DNA of 64,000 nucleotides. Source: an uncultured Tropicimonas sp. (GTDB taxonomy: Bacteria; Pseudomonadota; Alphaproteobacteria; Rhodobacterales; Rhodobacteraceae). Location of the stretch: NCBI GenBank assembly GCA_947495685.1, contig CANLZY010000013.1, forward strand, positions 86,663 to 150,662, given 5' to 3'. The number at the start of each line of letters is the position of its first letter. The stretch's first letter is position 1. Shown piece after piece: positions 7,397 to 17,239 of the stretch. Made by a program: the position numbers and the translations under genes. The notes beneath the pieces are model-generated. The model had not been told where the DNA came from. It saw nothing but the letters and a program-made list of their open reading frames with translations, and ran no database searches.

Positions 7397-10315
7397 ATGG
7401 CATTTCAGACAAGACAGCGGGATCCTCTTCTGGACAGCAACATGCAGCAGGCGATCGAAAAGCGTGGACGCGAACTGATCGGCATTGCCCTGCTGGCGCT
7501 GGCAGCGGCGATCATTGCCATGCTTGCCTCCTATGCGCCGCAGGATCCGTCGTTCTTTTCGGCAACCGATGCGCCGGTGCGCAACTGGCTGGGCACGTTT
7601 GGGGCCTCCGTCGCGTCGCCGCTCTTCATCGTCGTGGGCTACGGCAGCTGGGCCTTGGCCATTGTGGTGCTTGCCTGGGGCGTGCGCCTGCTGATCAACA
7701 GCGGCACGGAACGGGCGCTGAGCCGGGTGATCTTTGCGCCGATTGCCGTTGCGGCGACCGCTGTCTATGCCTCGACCATCGTGCCGACGGCCGATTGGAG
7801 CCATAGCTTCGGGCTGGGCGGCTTGTTCGGTGACACCGTGCTGGGGGCAACCCTGAACGTGCTGCCGATTTCCGCCAGCTTCGGCGTTCGGATGCTGGCC
7901 GTGCCGATCTGGTTTGCATCGATCGGACTGATGCTGTTCGTGGCCGGCTTCACGGTGGACGAGTTGAAGCGCTGCGGGCGGTTCCTCGTGGTGGGCGTGA
8001 TCCTGCTCTATGCCGGGATGTTGCGTGTTGCCGGCGCTGGCCTGACGGGAACCGCAGCGGCGGCCAAGGGGCTTGCGAGCAAGACCAGTGAACGCCGCGC
8101 CCAGCGGGCCGAAATGCGCACCGCCAGGGCGAGCGAAACCGAGGACGCCCTTGTCGACGACGATGATTTTTCCACCGAGCCGCTATCGTCCGCGCCGACT
8201 GTGCGGGCCTCGCGGTCGGGCGGCGGGATTCTCGCATCGGTCACGACGTTGGTGCGTCGCGCCCCTGAACAGGAGCTTGTGGTCACCGAACCGCCCGAGA
8301 TCGACGAGATCGAGGCCCCGAGCGAGGACCGGATCAAGGCGCGGATTGCCGACGCGATCAAGCTGCGCGCCCGCAACAACGCGCGCCAGGGTGCCCTGGT
8401 CGGTCGGTCCGAGCCGCCGGTTGTTCGCCGCCGAAAGCCCGATCCATTGATCCTGAAGGTGCCGGGTGCCGTGCCGCCGGCACCGATGGCCGAGATCGAC
8501 GACATGCCCCCGACACCGGTGCCGCCCGTTCAGGCGCAGGTTGCGAGCCAGTTTGCTGTCGAGGAAATGGAACAGGACGCCGAGGAAGACCAGATCGAAG
8601 AACCGCGGGTCGTGACCCCGGTGCAGGCCCCGGCCGGCTTGCAGGTTGCGCCGCGCATCCACGAACGCGGCACCCCGGTGAATGATCCCACCCCCGAGGC
8701 GCGTGCGGTCGTGCAGCATCCGCCCCGCAAGGCGCCGCAGCCGTCGCGCCAGGCCCAGGCCGAAGCCCAACCCGGGCTGGCCTTCGAGCCGAAACAGGTG
8801 GAACAGTACGAGGCGCCGCCGCTGTCGTTGCTGACAAGCCCGACCTCGATCAAGCGTCATGTCTTGTCGGATGAAGCGCTGGAAGAGAACGCGCGGATGC
8901 TGGAGAACGTGCTGGACGACTACGGCGTCAAGGGCGAGATCGTCAGCGTTCGGCCCGGCCCCGTTGTCACCATGTACGAGTTGGAACCGGCGCCGGGCCT
9001 CAAGGCCAGCCGGGTCATTGGCCTGGCCGATGACATCGCGCGCTCCATGTCGGCGCTTTCGGCGCGGGTCTCGACCGTGCCGGGCCGCTCGGTCATCGGG
9101 ATCGAACTGCCCAATGCCAACCGCGAAAAGGTGGTGCTGCGCGAGATCCTGTCGGCGCGCGAATTCGGCGATGCCTCCATGCCGTTGCCCCTGGCGCTCG
9201 GCAAGGATATCGGCGGCGCCTCGATCGTGGCCAACCTTGCCAAGATGCCCCACCTGTTGATCGCGGGCACCACCGGTTCGGGCAAATCCGTTGCCATCAA
9301 CACGATGATCGTCTCGCTGCTCTATCGGCTCAGCCCGGAAGAATGCCGGATGATCATGATCGATCCCAAGATGCTGGAACTGTCAGTCTATGACGGCATA
9401 CCGCATCTGCTCTCGCCCGTCGTCACCGACCCCAAGAAGGCCGTCGTGGCGCTGAAATGGGTCGTGGGCGAGATGGAAGACCGCTATCGCAAGATGTCCA
9501 AGATGGGCGTGCGCAACATCGAGGGCTACAACGGTCGGGTGCGCGACGCGCTGTCCCGGGACGAGATGTTCAGCCGCACCGTGCAGACAGGCTTTGACGA
9601 CGAGACCGGCGAACCCGTGTTCGAAACCGAAGAATTCGCCCCCGAACTGCTGCCGTTCATCGTGGTCGTGGTCGACGAGATGGCCGACCTGATGATGGTC
9701 GCCGGCAAGGAGATCGAGGCCTGCATTCAGCGCCTGGCACAGATGGCCCGGGCGAGCGGCATCCACCTGATCATGGCCACGCAGCGTCCGTCGGTCGATG
9801 TCATCACCGGCACGATCAAGGCCAACTTCCCGACCCGGATCTCGTTCCAGGTGACCTCCAAGATCGACAGCCGGACGATCCTGGGCGAAATGGGCGCCGA
9901 ACAGCTGCTTGGCATGGGCGACATGCTCTACATGGCCGGTGGCAGCAAGGTCACCCGCGTGCACGGCCCCTTTGTCAGCGACGAAGAGGTCGAGGAGATC
10001 GTCAATCACCTGAAGTCCTTTGGTCCGCCAGAGTACATCGGTGGCGTGGTCGAGGGCCCAGAGGACGGCAAGGAGAGCGATATCGACCTGGTGCTGGGCC
10101 TGGGTGGCAACACCGATGGCGAGGACGCGCTGTACGATCAGGCGGTGGCCATCGTGATCAAGGACCGGAAGTGCTCCACCTCCTACATTCAGCGCAAGCT
10201 TGCCATTGGCTACAACAAGGCCGCGCGGCTTGTTGAGCAGATGGAAGACGAGGGTCTGGTCAGCAGCTCGAACCACGTCGGCAAGCGCGAGATCCTGGTT
10301 CCCGAACAGGGCTGA
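7397..10315 (+). CDS. ftsK: DNA translocase FtsK
   Basis: 972 aa, complete. The first 240 residues hold several membrane helices (for example [35 protein letters not shown]). A long Pro/Glu/Ala-rich linker (about 250-470) follows, then the RecA-like motor with Walker A GTTGSGKS (around 622-630) and Walker [14 protein letters not shown], and a C-terminal gamma winged helix ([29 protein letters not shown]) that reads KOPS sequences. FtsK anchors at the septum and pumps chromosome ends during division, activating XerCD at dif. The start at 7397 has a GGA-rich upstream segment. Nothing in the motor appears altered. Confidence 0.97.
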   Translation: MAFQTRQRDPLLDSNMQQAIEKRGRELIGIALLALAAAIIAMLASYAPQDPSFFSATDAPVRNWLGTFGASVASPLFIVVGYGSWALAIVVLAWGVRLLINSGTERALSRVIFAPIAVAATAVYASTIVPTADWSHSFGLGGLFGDTVLGATLNVLPISASFGVRMLAVPIWFASIGLMLFVAGFTVDELKRCGRFLVVGVILLYAGMLRVAGAGLTGTAAAAKGLASKTSERRAQRAEMRTARASETEDALVDDDDFSTEPLSSAPTVRASRSGGGILASVTTLVRRAPEQELVVTEPPEIDEIEAPSEDRIKARIADAIKLRARNNARQGALVGRSEPPVVRRRKPDPLILKVPGAVPPAPMAEIDDMPPTPVPPVQAQVASQFAVEEMEQDAEEDQIEEPRVVTPVQAPAGLQVAPRIHERGTPVNDPTPEARAVVQHPPRKAPQPSRQAQAEAQPGLAFEPKQVEQYEAPPLSLLTSPTSIKRHVLSDEALEENARMLENVLDDYGVKGEIVSVRPGPVVTMYELEPAPGLKASRVIGLADDIARSMSALSARVSTVPGRSVIGIELPNANREKVVLREILSAREFGDASMPLPLALGKDIGGASIVANLAKMPHLLIAGTTGSGKSVAINTMIVSLLYRLSPEECRMIMIDPKMLELSVYDGIPHLLSPVVTDPKKAVVALKWVVGEMEDRYRKMSKMGVRNIEGYNGRVRDALSRDEMFSRTVQTGFDDETGEPVFETEEFAPELLPFIVVVVDEMADLMMVAGKEIEACIQRLAQMARASGIHLIMATQRPSVDVITGTIKANFPTRISFQVTSKIDSRTILGEMGAEQLLGMGDMLYMAGGSKVTRVHGPFVSDEEVEEIVNHLKSFGPPEYIGGVVEGPEDGKESDIDLVLGLGGNTDGEDALYDQAVAIVIKDRKCSTSYIQRKLAIGYNKAARLVEQMEDEGLVSSSNHVGKREILVPEQG

Positions 10316-10407
10316 CCCCCTCCCCCGGGCGTCGGTCCGTTCATTCCATTCGGATTTTGTGGTAGGTTCGGCGGTGAGCACCACCAACCTGTCCGGAGGA
10401 AAATGCC

Positions 10408-12087
10408 ATGCCCGTCGTCACCGACTACAGCGCGATTCTCGGCTATCTGGACAAGCCCGAGCAACGCTGGAACGCGACGGAGGATCTCGGCACCCCGGTG
10501 TTCATCTCCTACCGGTTCACCCGGAACGGCGACCTTCCAGACATTGACGACCCCTCGGAGAATCCCTACGGCGCAACGGGCTACAGATCGTTTGATGTAA
10601 ACGACAGGGCGGTCTTTCGCTCCGTGCTGGACAAGTTCGAGGCCGTCTCGGGGGTGCGCTTCGTCGAGACGGCCCAGGCCGATGACACCGCGATGTTCCA
10701 GGCCTATGCCACAACCATCGACCACCCGACGCTGGCCGGTTACGCCAGCCTGCCGGGCGTGACGACCAGCAGCGGTAGCCACACGTCGATCCGGAAATAC
10801 GTGATGAATATGGAGCCCGGTGACATCGGGCAAGGCTATGACTTCGTGAACGCGATGCACGAACTTGGCCATATCCTGGGACTCAGCCACCCACACGAAG
10901 GCAACCATACGCTGCGCGGCGACGTTGATTCCACCGACGCGACGCTGATGTCCTACAGGCACGCCGACACGCCACAGACCGAGTTGTCGCCGATGGATAT
11001 CGAGGCGGTGGAGCACATATATGGCGCGTCCTCCGGCCTGAATGGCTGGAGATATGCGTTGAAGGGCGAGGTGTTCACGGCGACCGGCACCGATGGCGCC
11101 GACACCGCGATGGGTCTGTTGCACAAGCAGAACCACCTGGACGGAGCGGCTGGGGCCGACCGGCTGATCGGCTGGGAACAGCCCGACACCTTGACCGGCG
11201 GCGGCGGCAATGACCGGCTGATGGGCAACGGCGGTGACGACCTGCTGCTTGGCGGGCGGGGCAACGACACCCTTCTGGGCGACCGTGTTGTGGAAGGGCG
11301 CCACTATGACTTTGCCGATACGCTCTACGGCGGTGACGGGCGCGATATCCTGAAAGGTCACAATGGCAACGATCGCCTGTATGGCGGCAACGGCAACGAC
11401 AAGCTGTGGGGGGATTCCGGCGAGCTTTGGTGGATCAACGACGATCTGCTGCTGGGCGGCAAGGGCAACGACATGCTGTGGGGCGGGGCTGGTATCGACA
11501 TTCTAAAGGGCGAGGCCGGCAAGGATACCTTGTGGGGCGGCACCGAGGATGACCGTCTGTTCGGAAATGGCGGTGACGACACCATGTATGGCCAGGCCGG
11601 TGCCGATCACCTGGACGGGGGCGGCGGTGCCGACGTGCTGAACGGCGGCGATCAGGACGACACGCTTCTGGGGGCCGCCGGCAAGGACAAGCTGTCAGGT
11701 GGCACCGGTCGGGACGAATTGAAGGGCGGCAAGGGCAACGACACGCTCAAGGGTGGTCTCGGAGCCGACACGCTGATTGGGGGCGCGGGCAAGGACACGC
11801 TTTTTGGCGGCGATGGCAAGGGCGGCGGCCTGGGCGAGCGTGACTATTTCGTGTTTACAGCCAAGGATCTTGGAGCGCGTGACAAGATCCGGGATTTCGA
11901 GGCCGGGGTGGACCTGCTCGACCTGTCGCAAACCGGGTTGTCGACCACAGATATCACATGGAAATCTCTCAATTCGGGTGCGGATACACTGCTGAAGCTT
12001 GACGGGACCTTCGAGCTGTTGCTGACGGGGGTGCAGGTCGCGGATCTGGCGGAACTGCCGAACTGGCAATTGTTCATCGAGCTGTAG
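10408..12087 (+). CDS. RTX-type M10 (serralysin-like) metalloprotease
   Basis: 559 aa. Residues 1-220 form a metzincin catalytic domain with the zinc motif HELGHILGLSHPH (first His at 151) and the Met-turn TLMSYRH. Residues 240-480 carry many Ca-binding RTX nonapeptides of the GGxGxDxL type (for example GGGGNDRLMG, GGAGKDTLFG). The last 80 residues form the hydrophobic C-terminal export module typical of type I secretion. There is no N-terminal signal peptide, as expected. It is inferred to be a Ca-dependent secreted protease. The ATG at 10408 is supported by the RBS ccggagga (10393-10400). No type I transporter genes are nearby, so export must use machinery encoded elsewhere. Confidence 0.9.
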   Translation: MPVVTDYSAILGYLDKPEQRWNATEDLGTPVFISYRFTRNGDLPDIDDPSENPYGATGYRSFDVNDRAVFRSVLDKFEAVSGVRFVETAQADDTAMFQAYATTIDHPTLAGYASLPGVTTSSGSHTSIRKYVMNMEPGDIGQGYDFVNAMHELGHILGLSHPHEGNHTLRGDVDSTDATLMSYRHADTPQTELSPMDIEAVEHIYGASSGLNGWRYALKGEVFTATGTDGADTAMGLLHKQNHLDGAAGADRLIGWEQPDTLTGGGGNDRLMGNGGDDLLLGGRGNDTLLGDRVVEGRHYDFADTLYGGDGRDILKGHNGNDRLYGGNGNDKLWGDSGELWWINDDLLLGGKGNDMLWGGAGIDILKGEAGKDTLWGGTEDDRLFGNGGDDTMYGQAGADHLDGGGGADVLNGGDQDDTLLGAAGKDKLSGGTGRDELKGGKGNDTLKGGLGADTLIGGAGKDTLFGGDGKGGGLGERDYFVFTAKDLGARDKIRDFEAGVDLLDLSQTGLSTTDITWKSLNSGADTLLKLDGTFELLLTGVQVADLAELPNWQLFIEL

Positions 12088-12165
12088 TGGCCGCATCTTG
12101 CCGGTCACGCGGCTTTGAATTCATTCGGACTGGTCAGGCGCGCACGGAGATCATACTCAGAGCAC

Positions 12166-12765
12166 ATGATCAGATCCTTGTTTCTTGCCCTCGTCGTGGC
12201 CGTGTCCGCGGGAAGCCCCGCCCTGGCCGACAAGCTTTCCCTTACGGCCCTGTCGGGCTATCTGAACTCGTTTCAGACCGCGACGGGCGAGTTCACCCAG
12301 ATCAATGCCGATGGAACCATTTCCACCGGCCAGATCTTTATCAAGCGACCCGGTCGCATCCGGTTCGAATACAATCCGCCGGAAAAGTCACTGGTGATGG
12401 CTGGTGGGGGCACCGTCGCGATCTTTGACGGCAAGTCGAACGCGCCACCGGAACAGTTCCCGCTCAAGCAGACTCCGTTGAACCTGATTCTTGAATCCTC
12501 GGTCAACCTGGGTCGGGCGCGAATGGTCGTCGGCCATTCCGGCGATGCAAAGAAGACGACGGTCGTGGCACAGGACCCCGAGCATCCAGAATACGGCAAT
12601 ATCCAGCTGGTCTTTACCGGAAGCCCGGTCGAACTGCGCCAGTGGGTGATCACCGATGGCAGCGGCGACACCACAACCGTGATCCTGGGCGAGCTGAAGA
12701 CGGGCGTGGCACTGCAGCCGAGCCTGTTCAACATTCGCCACGAAGAAACCCGGCGCGAGCGCTGA
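12166..12765 (+). CDS. lolA: outer-membrane lipoprotein carrier LolA
   Basis: 199 aa periplasmic carrier that ferries lipoproteins from LolCDE to the outer membrane. There is a signal peptide (MIRSLFLALVVAVSAGSPALA) with cleavage near residue 22. Conserved family segments are YLNSFQTATGEFTQ, GQIFIKRPGRIRFEY, VAIFDGKSN, PEYGNIQLVF and the C-terminal TTTVILGELKTGVAL. The ATG at 12166 is chosen because it begins the signal peptide; the in-frame extension upstream is not protein-like. Convergent with the lytic transglycosylase gene. Confidence 0.92.
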   Translation: MIRSLFLALVVAVSAGSPALADKLSLTALSGYLNSFQTATGEFTQINADGTISTGQIFIKRPGRIRFEYNPPEKSLVMAGGGTVAIFDGKSNAPPEQFPLKQTPLNLILESSVNLGRARMVVGHSGDAKKTTVVAQDPEHPEYGNIQLVFTGSPVELRQWVITDGSGDTTTVILGELKTGVALQPSLFNIRHEETRRER

Positions 12766-12791
12766 CGGCCGAGGCTGTCAGCAGCAGTGGA

Positions 12792-13376
12792 TCAGATCTT
12801 GCCGCAGGAGCGCAGCTGGCGATCGTAAAGCACGGCGCGGTCTCCGACCCTTGCGGCGACGTTCACGAGCCAGCCCTTTGATTTATAGGTGCCGCGCCGG
12901 TAGCCGGTCCAGCCATCGTGATAGGCGAGGTACTGACGCCGCGCGTCCGACAGCGGAATGCCGAGCTTGTCGCGGGTCTTGTTCATGTACCAGCCCATGA
13001 AGTCGGTCGCATCGGCGATCTTGTCCCGCTTGGCGCCGCGATTGCCCGTTTCGCTCCGGTATTCATCCCAGGTACCATCGAGCGCCTGCGAATAGCCAAA
13101 GGCCGAGCTTTGACGCCCCATCGGGATCACGCCCAGTTCCCAGCGGTAGGGGGTGCGGGCGTCACCGTCGAACTTGCTCTCCTGGTGGATGATCGCCATC
13201 TGCACAGGAACCGGCACGCCCCACTTCTTGTTGCTCTTCTTCATCGCCCGAAGATACTTCGGCCGTTGGTCGACGATGCTGCATGCATTGTCGAGGTTCT
13301 TGGGCGACACCTTGTTGCCCCCGCCGCAACCGGCAAGGAACATGAGGATGCACAAGGCGCTGAGGATTTTGGTCAT
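12792..13376 (-). CDS. lytic-transglycosylase-like lipoprotein
   Basis: 194 aa. It begins with a lipoprotein signal (lipobox LAGC, Cys at 17). The mature part resembles the SLT/goose-lysozyme fold: AIIHQESKFDGDART with the probable catalytic Glu, then SAFGYSQALDGTWDEYR and YLAYHDGWTGYRRGTY. It is inferred to cut peptidoglycan glycan strands from a membrane-anchored position. The family assignment rests on these motifs; substrate and partner are unknown. It is read convergently with lolA and is separated by 113 bases from the AEC transporter gene read in the same direction. Confidence 0.82.
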   Translation of the reverse strand: MTKILSALCILMFLAGCGGGNKVSPKNLDNACSIVDQRPKYLRAMKKSNKKWGVPVPVQMAIIHQESKFDGDARTPYRWELGVIPMGRQSSAFGYSQALDGTWDEYRSETGNRGAKRDKIADATDFMGWYMNKTRDKLGIPLSDARRQYLAYHDGWTGYRRGTYKSKGWLVNVAARVGDRAVLYDRQLRSCGKI

Positions 13377-13489
13377 CCGCCTGTCCGTTTGTTTTGTTTA
13401 TCTGCTCGTTTTGTCGCCAGTGTACTGCAAACCGAACCACGTGCAAACTGGGAACACGTCAAATCCGGTCACGATTTTCCACGGTTGAG

Positions 13490-14371
13490 TCACAGGAAGA
13501 CAGCCAGCGCGATGGGGAGCACGGCGATCGACAGAACCGTCGAAACGACGACCAGTCCCGCCACCGCGCCTGAGTCCGCGCCGTATTTCTCGGCCAGCAG
13601 GTAGGAGGTCACGGCGACCGGGGTGATCATCTGCACGACCAGCACGGCAAGAGGAACCGGCGGCAGACCAAAGGCATAGCCGACAGACGCGGCCACACCG
13701 CCGCAGACGACCGCCTTGAGCAGCGACAGGCGCAACGATTGCGCAAACTGGCTGGCGCGCAGCCCGCCGACCGCCACGCCCAACGTCAGCAGCATCAGCG
13801 GGATCGCCATCTGTCCCAGCAGTTCCAGCGCGTTGGTCAGCCAGTCCGGGGTGTGCCATCCTTGCGACAGGAACAGGGCACCGGTCAGGGTTGCGACCAG
13901 CATCGGCTCCCGCAGCATACGAGACGGGCTGCCGCCGCCTGCCACCAGCCACAACCCGAGCGTGAAAACCCCGATACTGGTCACGGCCAGGATGACAACA
14001 CCGTACCCAAGCCCTTCGGGACCGAAGGCGAACAGCGCCAGCGGCAGCCCCAGGTTGCCCGTGTTGCCAAAGGTAAGCGGTGCGAGGAAGGTCCGCTGGT
14101 CAAGTCCGGACAGATACACGACGGCAGCGAACACCAGCGCGATCAGTGCATAGGAGACGATCGCCGCAAGTGACACCGCCGTCAGTGCCGCCGGGTCGAT
14201 CTCGGTGTTCATCAGGGCGGTGAAGATCAGGCAGGGCACGGCAAGGTTCATGGCGAGCCGAGTGACGAAGCCGACAGGATAGTCCCAGCCGATCCTGATC
14301 CAGCCATAGCCCAGACCGGCGAGCAGAAAGACGGGCGAGACGATTTCGAGCACTGTCAGAATGACGTTCAC
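13490..14371 (-). CDS. AEC (auxin efflux carrier) family transporter
   Basis: 293 aa with about ten hydrophobic segments arranged as two halves, as in bacterial AEC permeases (malonate or amino-acid type exporters). Visible family features are an N-terminal IVSPVFLLAGLGYGWIRIG, the PCLIFTALMNTE segment and the C-terminal half with GMAxP-like QMAIPLMLLTLGVAVGGL. The GTG at 14371 is preferred because it follows an aggaaa RBS; a further upstream ATG at 14404 would add a charged, non-conserved tail. The substrate is not predictable. Confidence 0.85.
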   Translation of the reverse strand: MNVILTVLEIVSPVFLLAGLGYGWIRIGWDYPVGFVTRLAMNLAVPCLIFTALMNTEIDPAALTAVSLAAIVSYALIALVFAAVVYLSGLDQRTFLAPLTFGNTGNLGLPLALFAFGPEGLGYGVVILAVTSIGVFTLGLWLVAGGGSPSRMLREPMLVATLTGALFLSQGWHTPDWLTNALELLGQMAIPLMLLTLGVAVGGLRASQFAQSLRLSLLKAVVCGGVAASVGYAFGLPPVPLAVLVVQMITPVAVTSYLLAEKYGADSGAVAGLVVVSTVLSIAVLPIALAVFL

Positions 14372-14454
14372 AGACTGTTTCCTATGTTTCAGGCCCGGTT
14401 GCATGGACTCGGGCGCCTTCAGGCAGTACTCAATGCGTGTGGGGAATGCGATTT

Positions 14455-14781
14455 ATGTTCAAGAGTCACGCAAAATTTCATTTGGGACAGGTTGTCCGTC
14501 ACCGGAAACATCCGTTTCGCGGTGTGGTGTTTGATGTCGATGCGATGTTTTCAAATACCGATGAATGGTACGATGCCATTCCGGAGGAGGCGCGCCCTGA
14601 GAAAGAGCAGCCCTTCTACCACCTGCTGGCCGAGAACGATCAGAGCTACTATGTGGCCTATGTTTCGGAGCAGAACCTGGTGCCCGACTATTCGGGTGAG
14701 CCTGTAGATCATCCTGACCTTCCCGATCTGTTCGGTGACTTCGAGGATGGGATCTATCCGCTGCATTTCCAGTTGAACTGA
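14455..14781 (+). CDS. hspQ: heat shock protein HspQ (hemimethylated-DNA-binding family)
   Basis: 108 aa of the YccV/HspQ family: FHLGQVVRHRKHPFRGVVFD, FYHLLAENDQSYYVAYVSEQNL and the terminal GIYPLHFQLN. In E. coli the protein slows DnaA accumulation and acts as an adaptor and activator of the Lon protease. The ATG at 14455 begins at the usual family N-terminus and has GGGG 9-12 bases upstream; the two in-frame ATGs just before it would add only a few residues. Single gene, followed by a GC-rich hairpin. Confidence 0.88.
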   Translation: MFKSHAKFHLGQVVRHRKHPFRGVVFDVDAMFSNTDEWYDAIPEEARPEKEQPFYHLLAENDQSYYVAYVSEQNLVPDYSGEPVDHPDLPDLFGDFEDGIYPLHFQLN

Positions 14782-14804
14782 CGACGTCTGTCTCGCCGCT
14801 AGCC

Positions 14805-14822
14805 GGGGCCTCCCGCCCCTTT
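14805..14822 (+). terminator. possible weak terminator after hspQ
   Basis: GGGGC (14805-14809) pairs with GCCCC (14815-14819), followed by only four T. It lies between the convergent hspQ and gamma-glutamyltransferase genes. Confidence 0.4.
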
Positions 14823-14881
14823 CAGGTGGCCTGACGGCCCCCCCAAAAGCGTTGGGCATGGCGCGCTTCGCGCGCAGCGCG

Positions 14882-16462
14882 TCAGTATCCGATTGCGGCG
14901 CCGTCCTTGCGCGGGTCGGACCCACCCGTCAGGCGGCCCGTCTCAGGATCGATCATGATTGCCTGGGCGCCTCCGATGGCGCTGTCAGGTGTGGTGACCG
15001 TGTGGCCGAGACGCTCCAGTTCCGCCCGGACCGAGTCGCGGTACCCCTGCTCGACCGACAGATCAGCGTCGGCGGCAAAGGCCCGTGGTGCGTCGATTGC
15101 CGCCTGCGGGTCCATCCCGAAATCCACGATGTTGCTGACAAGGCGGCTGTGGCCCGTGGCCTGGTATTGCCCGCCCATCACCCCGAATGGCATGATCACC
15201 TTGCCATTGCGCCGGACCATGCCGGGAATGATCGTGTGCATCGGGCGCTTGCCCGGACCGGCCTCGTTCGGGTGTCCGGGTTCCAGCGAGAAGCCGGCGC
15301 CGCGATTGTGCATCAGGATGCCATAGCGCGGACTTGCCAGCCCGGATCCGAAGCTGTGGAAGATCGAGTAGATCAGCGAGACCGCCATCCTGTCGCGGTC
15401 GACAACGGTGATATAGACCGTGTCGCGATGAACGGCTTCTGTCAGCGCCGCCGGGGCGGACATGGCGCGATTCGGATCGATCAGCGAGACGAGCCGGCGC
15501 GCCAGATCCGGGTCAAGCAGCCGATTCGGGTCGCGCATGGCGATCGGGTCTGCCAGCAGGCGGTTGCGGGCATCGTAGGCGAGTTTCGTAACTTCGGCCT
15601 CCAGGTGGGCGCGTTCGGCGCCAAGGGGATCGAGCGCAGCGATGTCAAAGGCGCTCAGCATCTGGAGGATCAGGAGCGCAACGCCACCCTGGCCGTTTGG
15701 CGGATGCTCCACCACCTCGATATCGCGATAGGGACCGCTGACTGGCACGGTCCAGTCAGCTCGACAGGCGGCAAAATCTTCGGCCGTATGCGTGCCGCCG
15801 TTCGCGTTGAGGACGGCGAGCATATCGTCGGCCATCTCGCCCTGGTAGAAGGCGTCGGGGCCGTCTTGGGCGATGGCGCGCAAGACCTGTGCCTGGCCCG
15901 GCGCACGAAACATCTGCCCGACACGCAAAGCTTCGCCGTTGTTCAGATAGAACTTGCGGGCATCGCCCTGAAGCGCACCGGCGGACTTGGCCCAGTCAAA
16001 GGCAACCCGCGGGGCGACGGGCACACCCGCCTCGGCATAGTCGATGGCCGGTGCCAAGCTCGCGGCAAGCCCAAGGCGACCGAACCGTTCCGACAGCGCC
16101 GCAAAACCGGCCACGGCGCCTGGAACCGTTGCTGCGGCGCCCGTGGTTGTCGGCATGGTGCGGTGGCCCGCGGCGCGCAGATCGGCTGCGTTCATGCCGT
16201 GTGGCGCACGTCCGGACCCGTTCAACGCGTGAACCTCGCCGGAGACGGGCTCGCTTATCAACGCAAAGCAATCTCCGCCGAGTCCGGTCATCTGTGGTTC
16301 ACAGATGCCGAGCAGGACGGCACCGGCGATGGCGGCATCAACCGCGTTTCCACCCTGTTTCAGGACGTCGATGGCGGTGGCTGCGGCAAGCGGATGCGAG
16401 GTCGCACACATGCCCCTGTCGGCGTGAACGGTCGAGCGACCCGGAAGTTGGAAATTGCGCAT
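14882..16462 (-). CDS. gamma-glutamyltransferase family protein
   Basis: 526 aa Ntn-hydrolase precursor that normally self-cleaves to two subunits and transfers or hydrolyses gamma-glutamyl groups from glutathione-type substrates. Conserved parts are the substrate-binding region ATSHPLAAATAIDVLKQGGN, the VAGFAALSERFGR segment, the cleavage region TVYITVVDRD, whose first Thr would be the nucleophile, and FGSGLASPRYGIL. The residues after the nucleophile (VY instead of the usual TH) differ from classical GGT. No signal peptide is evident, suggesting a cytoplasmic relative with a different gamma-glutamyl or acyl substrate. Confidence 0.86.
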   Translation of the reverse strand: MRNFQLPGRSTVHADRGMCATSHPLAAATAIDVLKQGGNAVDAAIAGAVLLGICEPQMTGLGGDCFALISEPVSGEVHALNGSGRAPHGMNAADLRAAGHRTMPTTTGAAATVPGAVAGFAALSERFGRLGLAASLAPAIDYAEAGVPVAPRVAFDWAKSAGALQGDARKFYLNNGEALRVGQMFRAPGQAQVLRAIAQDGPDAFYQGEMADDMLAVLNANGGTHTAEDFAACRADWTVPVSGPYRDIEVVEHPPNGQGGVALLILQMLSAFDIAALDPLGAERAHLEAEVTKLAYDARNRLLADPIAMRDPNRLLDPDLARRLVSLIDPNRAMSAPAALTEAVHRDTVYITVVDRDRMAVSLIYSIFHSFGSGLASPRYGILMHNRGAGFSLEPGHPNEAGPGKRPMHTIIPGMVRRNGKVIMPFGVMGGQYQATGHSRLVSNIVDFGMDPQAAIDAPRAFAADADLSVEQGYRDSVRAELERLGHTVTTPDSAIGGAQAIMIDPETGRLTGGSDPRKDGAAIGY

Positions 16463-16533
16463 GAAGGTCTCCCTGACGCCTCTGCCTACCGCAGTCTTTT
16501 CGGCGTGCCAAGCAGGAGGGAGCGATAGCTGGT

Positions 16534-16580
16534 CCTCGACGTCACGAACTGGGTGGGGGCTGTTAAACGCGACGTCGAGG
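16534..16580. repeat. 10-bp inverted repeat between two minus-strand genes
   Basis: CCTCGACGTC (16534-16543) and GACGTCGAGG (16571-16580) are perfect inverted repeats around a 27-base spacer, 72 bases upstream of the gamma-glutamyltransferase start. No T run adjoins, so a terminator is less likely than an operator or mRNA stem. Confidence 0.6.
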
Positions 16581-16669
16581 GAAGCCTAATGCAGCTACAG
16601 ATCGATGATCGCAATCGTTCCTGACCCGGGCATGGTCGGAATGGGGCGATCCTGGGGCATTTTCAGCGG

Positions 16670-17239
16670 TCAGGTCGACAGTCGAAACGGCATCCAGAAC
16701 GTCAGGCGATTGCATTCGCCTTGGCGATCATACCGAAGGTCGTGCGTCAATTGGCGGATCAGGAACCAGCCAAAGCCACCTTCGGGCAGGTCGTGCAGGT
16801 CGACCTCCAGATCCAGAGGGACGCCCTTGGGCGGGGCCAGATTCGGCATCGGTGTGCCGGTGTCCTCGATTCGGCAGATCAGCAGGTTCGACGTCAGGTC
16901 CAGCTTCATGATCAAGAAGTTTTCAGTGCCGTTCGCGTAGGCGTGCTCGACCACGTTGTTCAGGCTTTCGGCCAGGACAACCTCGATCTCGGCCAGGTCT
17001 TCCGCCTCGACGTGCAGGTCGGACAAGTGCGTGACAACCTGGATCAGGGCGCGGCGCACTTCCTCGGGGCGGGCTGCTATCCGTTCCCGGAAAGAGTGAT
17101 GCGGGATCCCGACTGTCAGGTGCTTCCGCAATCCCGCCCGTAGGGCTTGGTCCTGATCCGAGGCGTCCTGCGCCCGACCCCTGTCAGGGGGAAGGTCAGG
17201 TTCACCTGATGCATTGGGTGGGGGGCGTCGTTCCATCAC
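16670..17239 (-). CDS. RsbW-like anti-sigma factor kinase
   Basis: 189 aa. An HATPase_c domain of the RsbW/SpoIIAB type follows a variable 50-residue N-terminus. The N box is EVVLAESLNNVVEHAY, the G1 box IEDTGTPM and the G2 box LPEGGFGWFLI. Such proteins bind a sigma factor or other partner, and are released when the STAS antagonist is unphosphorylated. It starts inside the stop codon of the STAS gene (ATGA overlap), so the pair forms a partner-switching module. No PP2C phosphatase or sigma factor gene lies beside them, so the controlled process is unknown. Confidence 0.87.
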   Translation of the reverse strand: MMERRPPPNASGEPDLPPDRGRAQDASDQDQALRAGLRKHLTVGIPHHSFRERIAARPEEVRRALIQVVTHLSDLHVEAEDLAEIEVVLAESLNNVVEHAYANGTENFLIMKLDLTSNLLICRIEDTGTPMPNLAPPKGVPLDLEVDLHDLPEGGFGWFLIRQLTHDLRYDRQGECNRLTFWMPFRLST

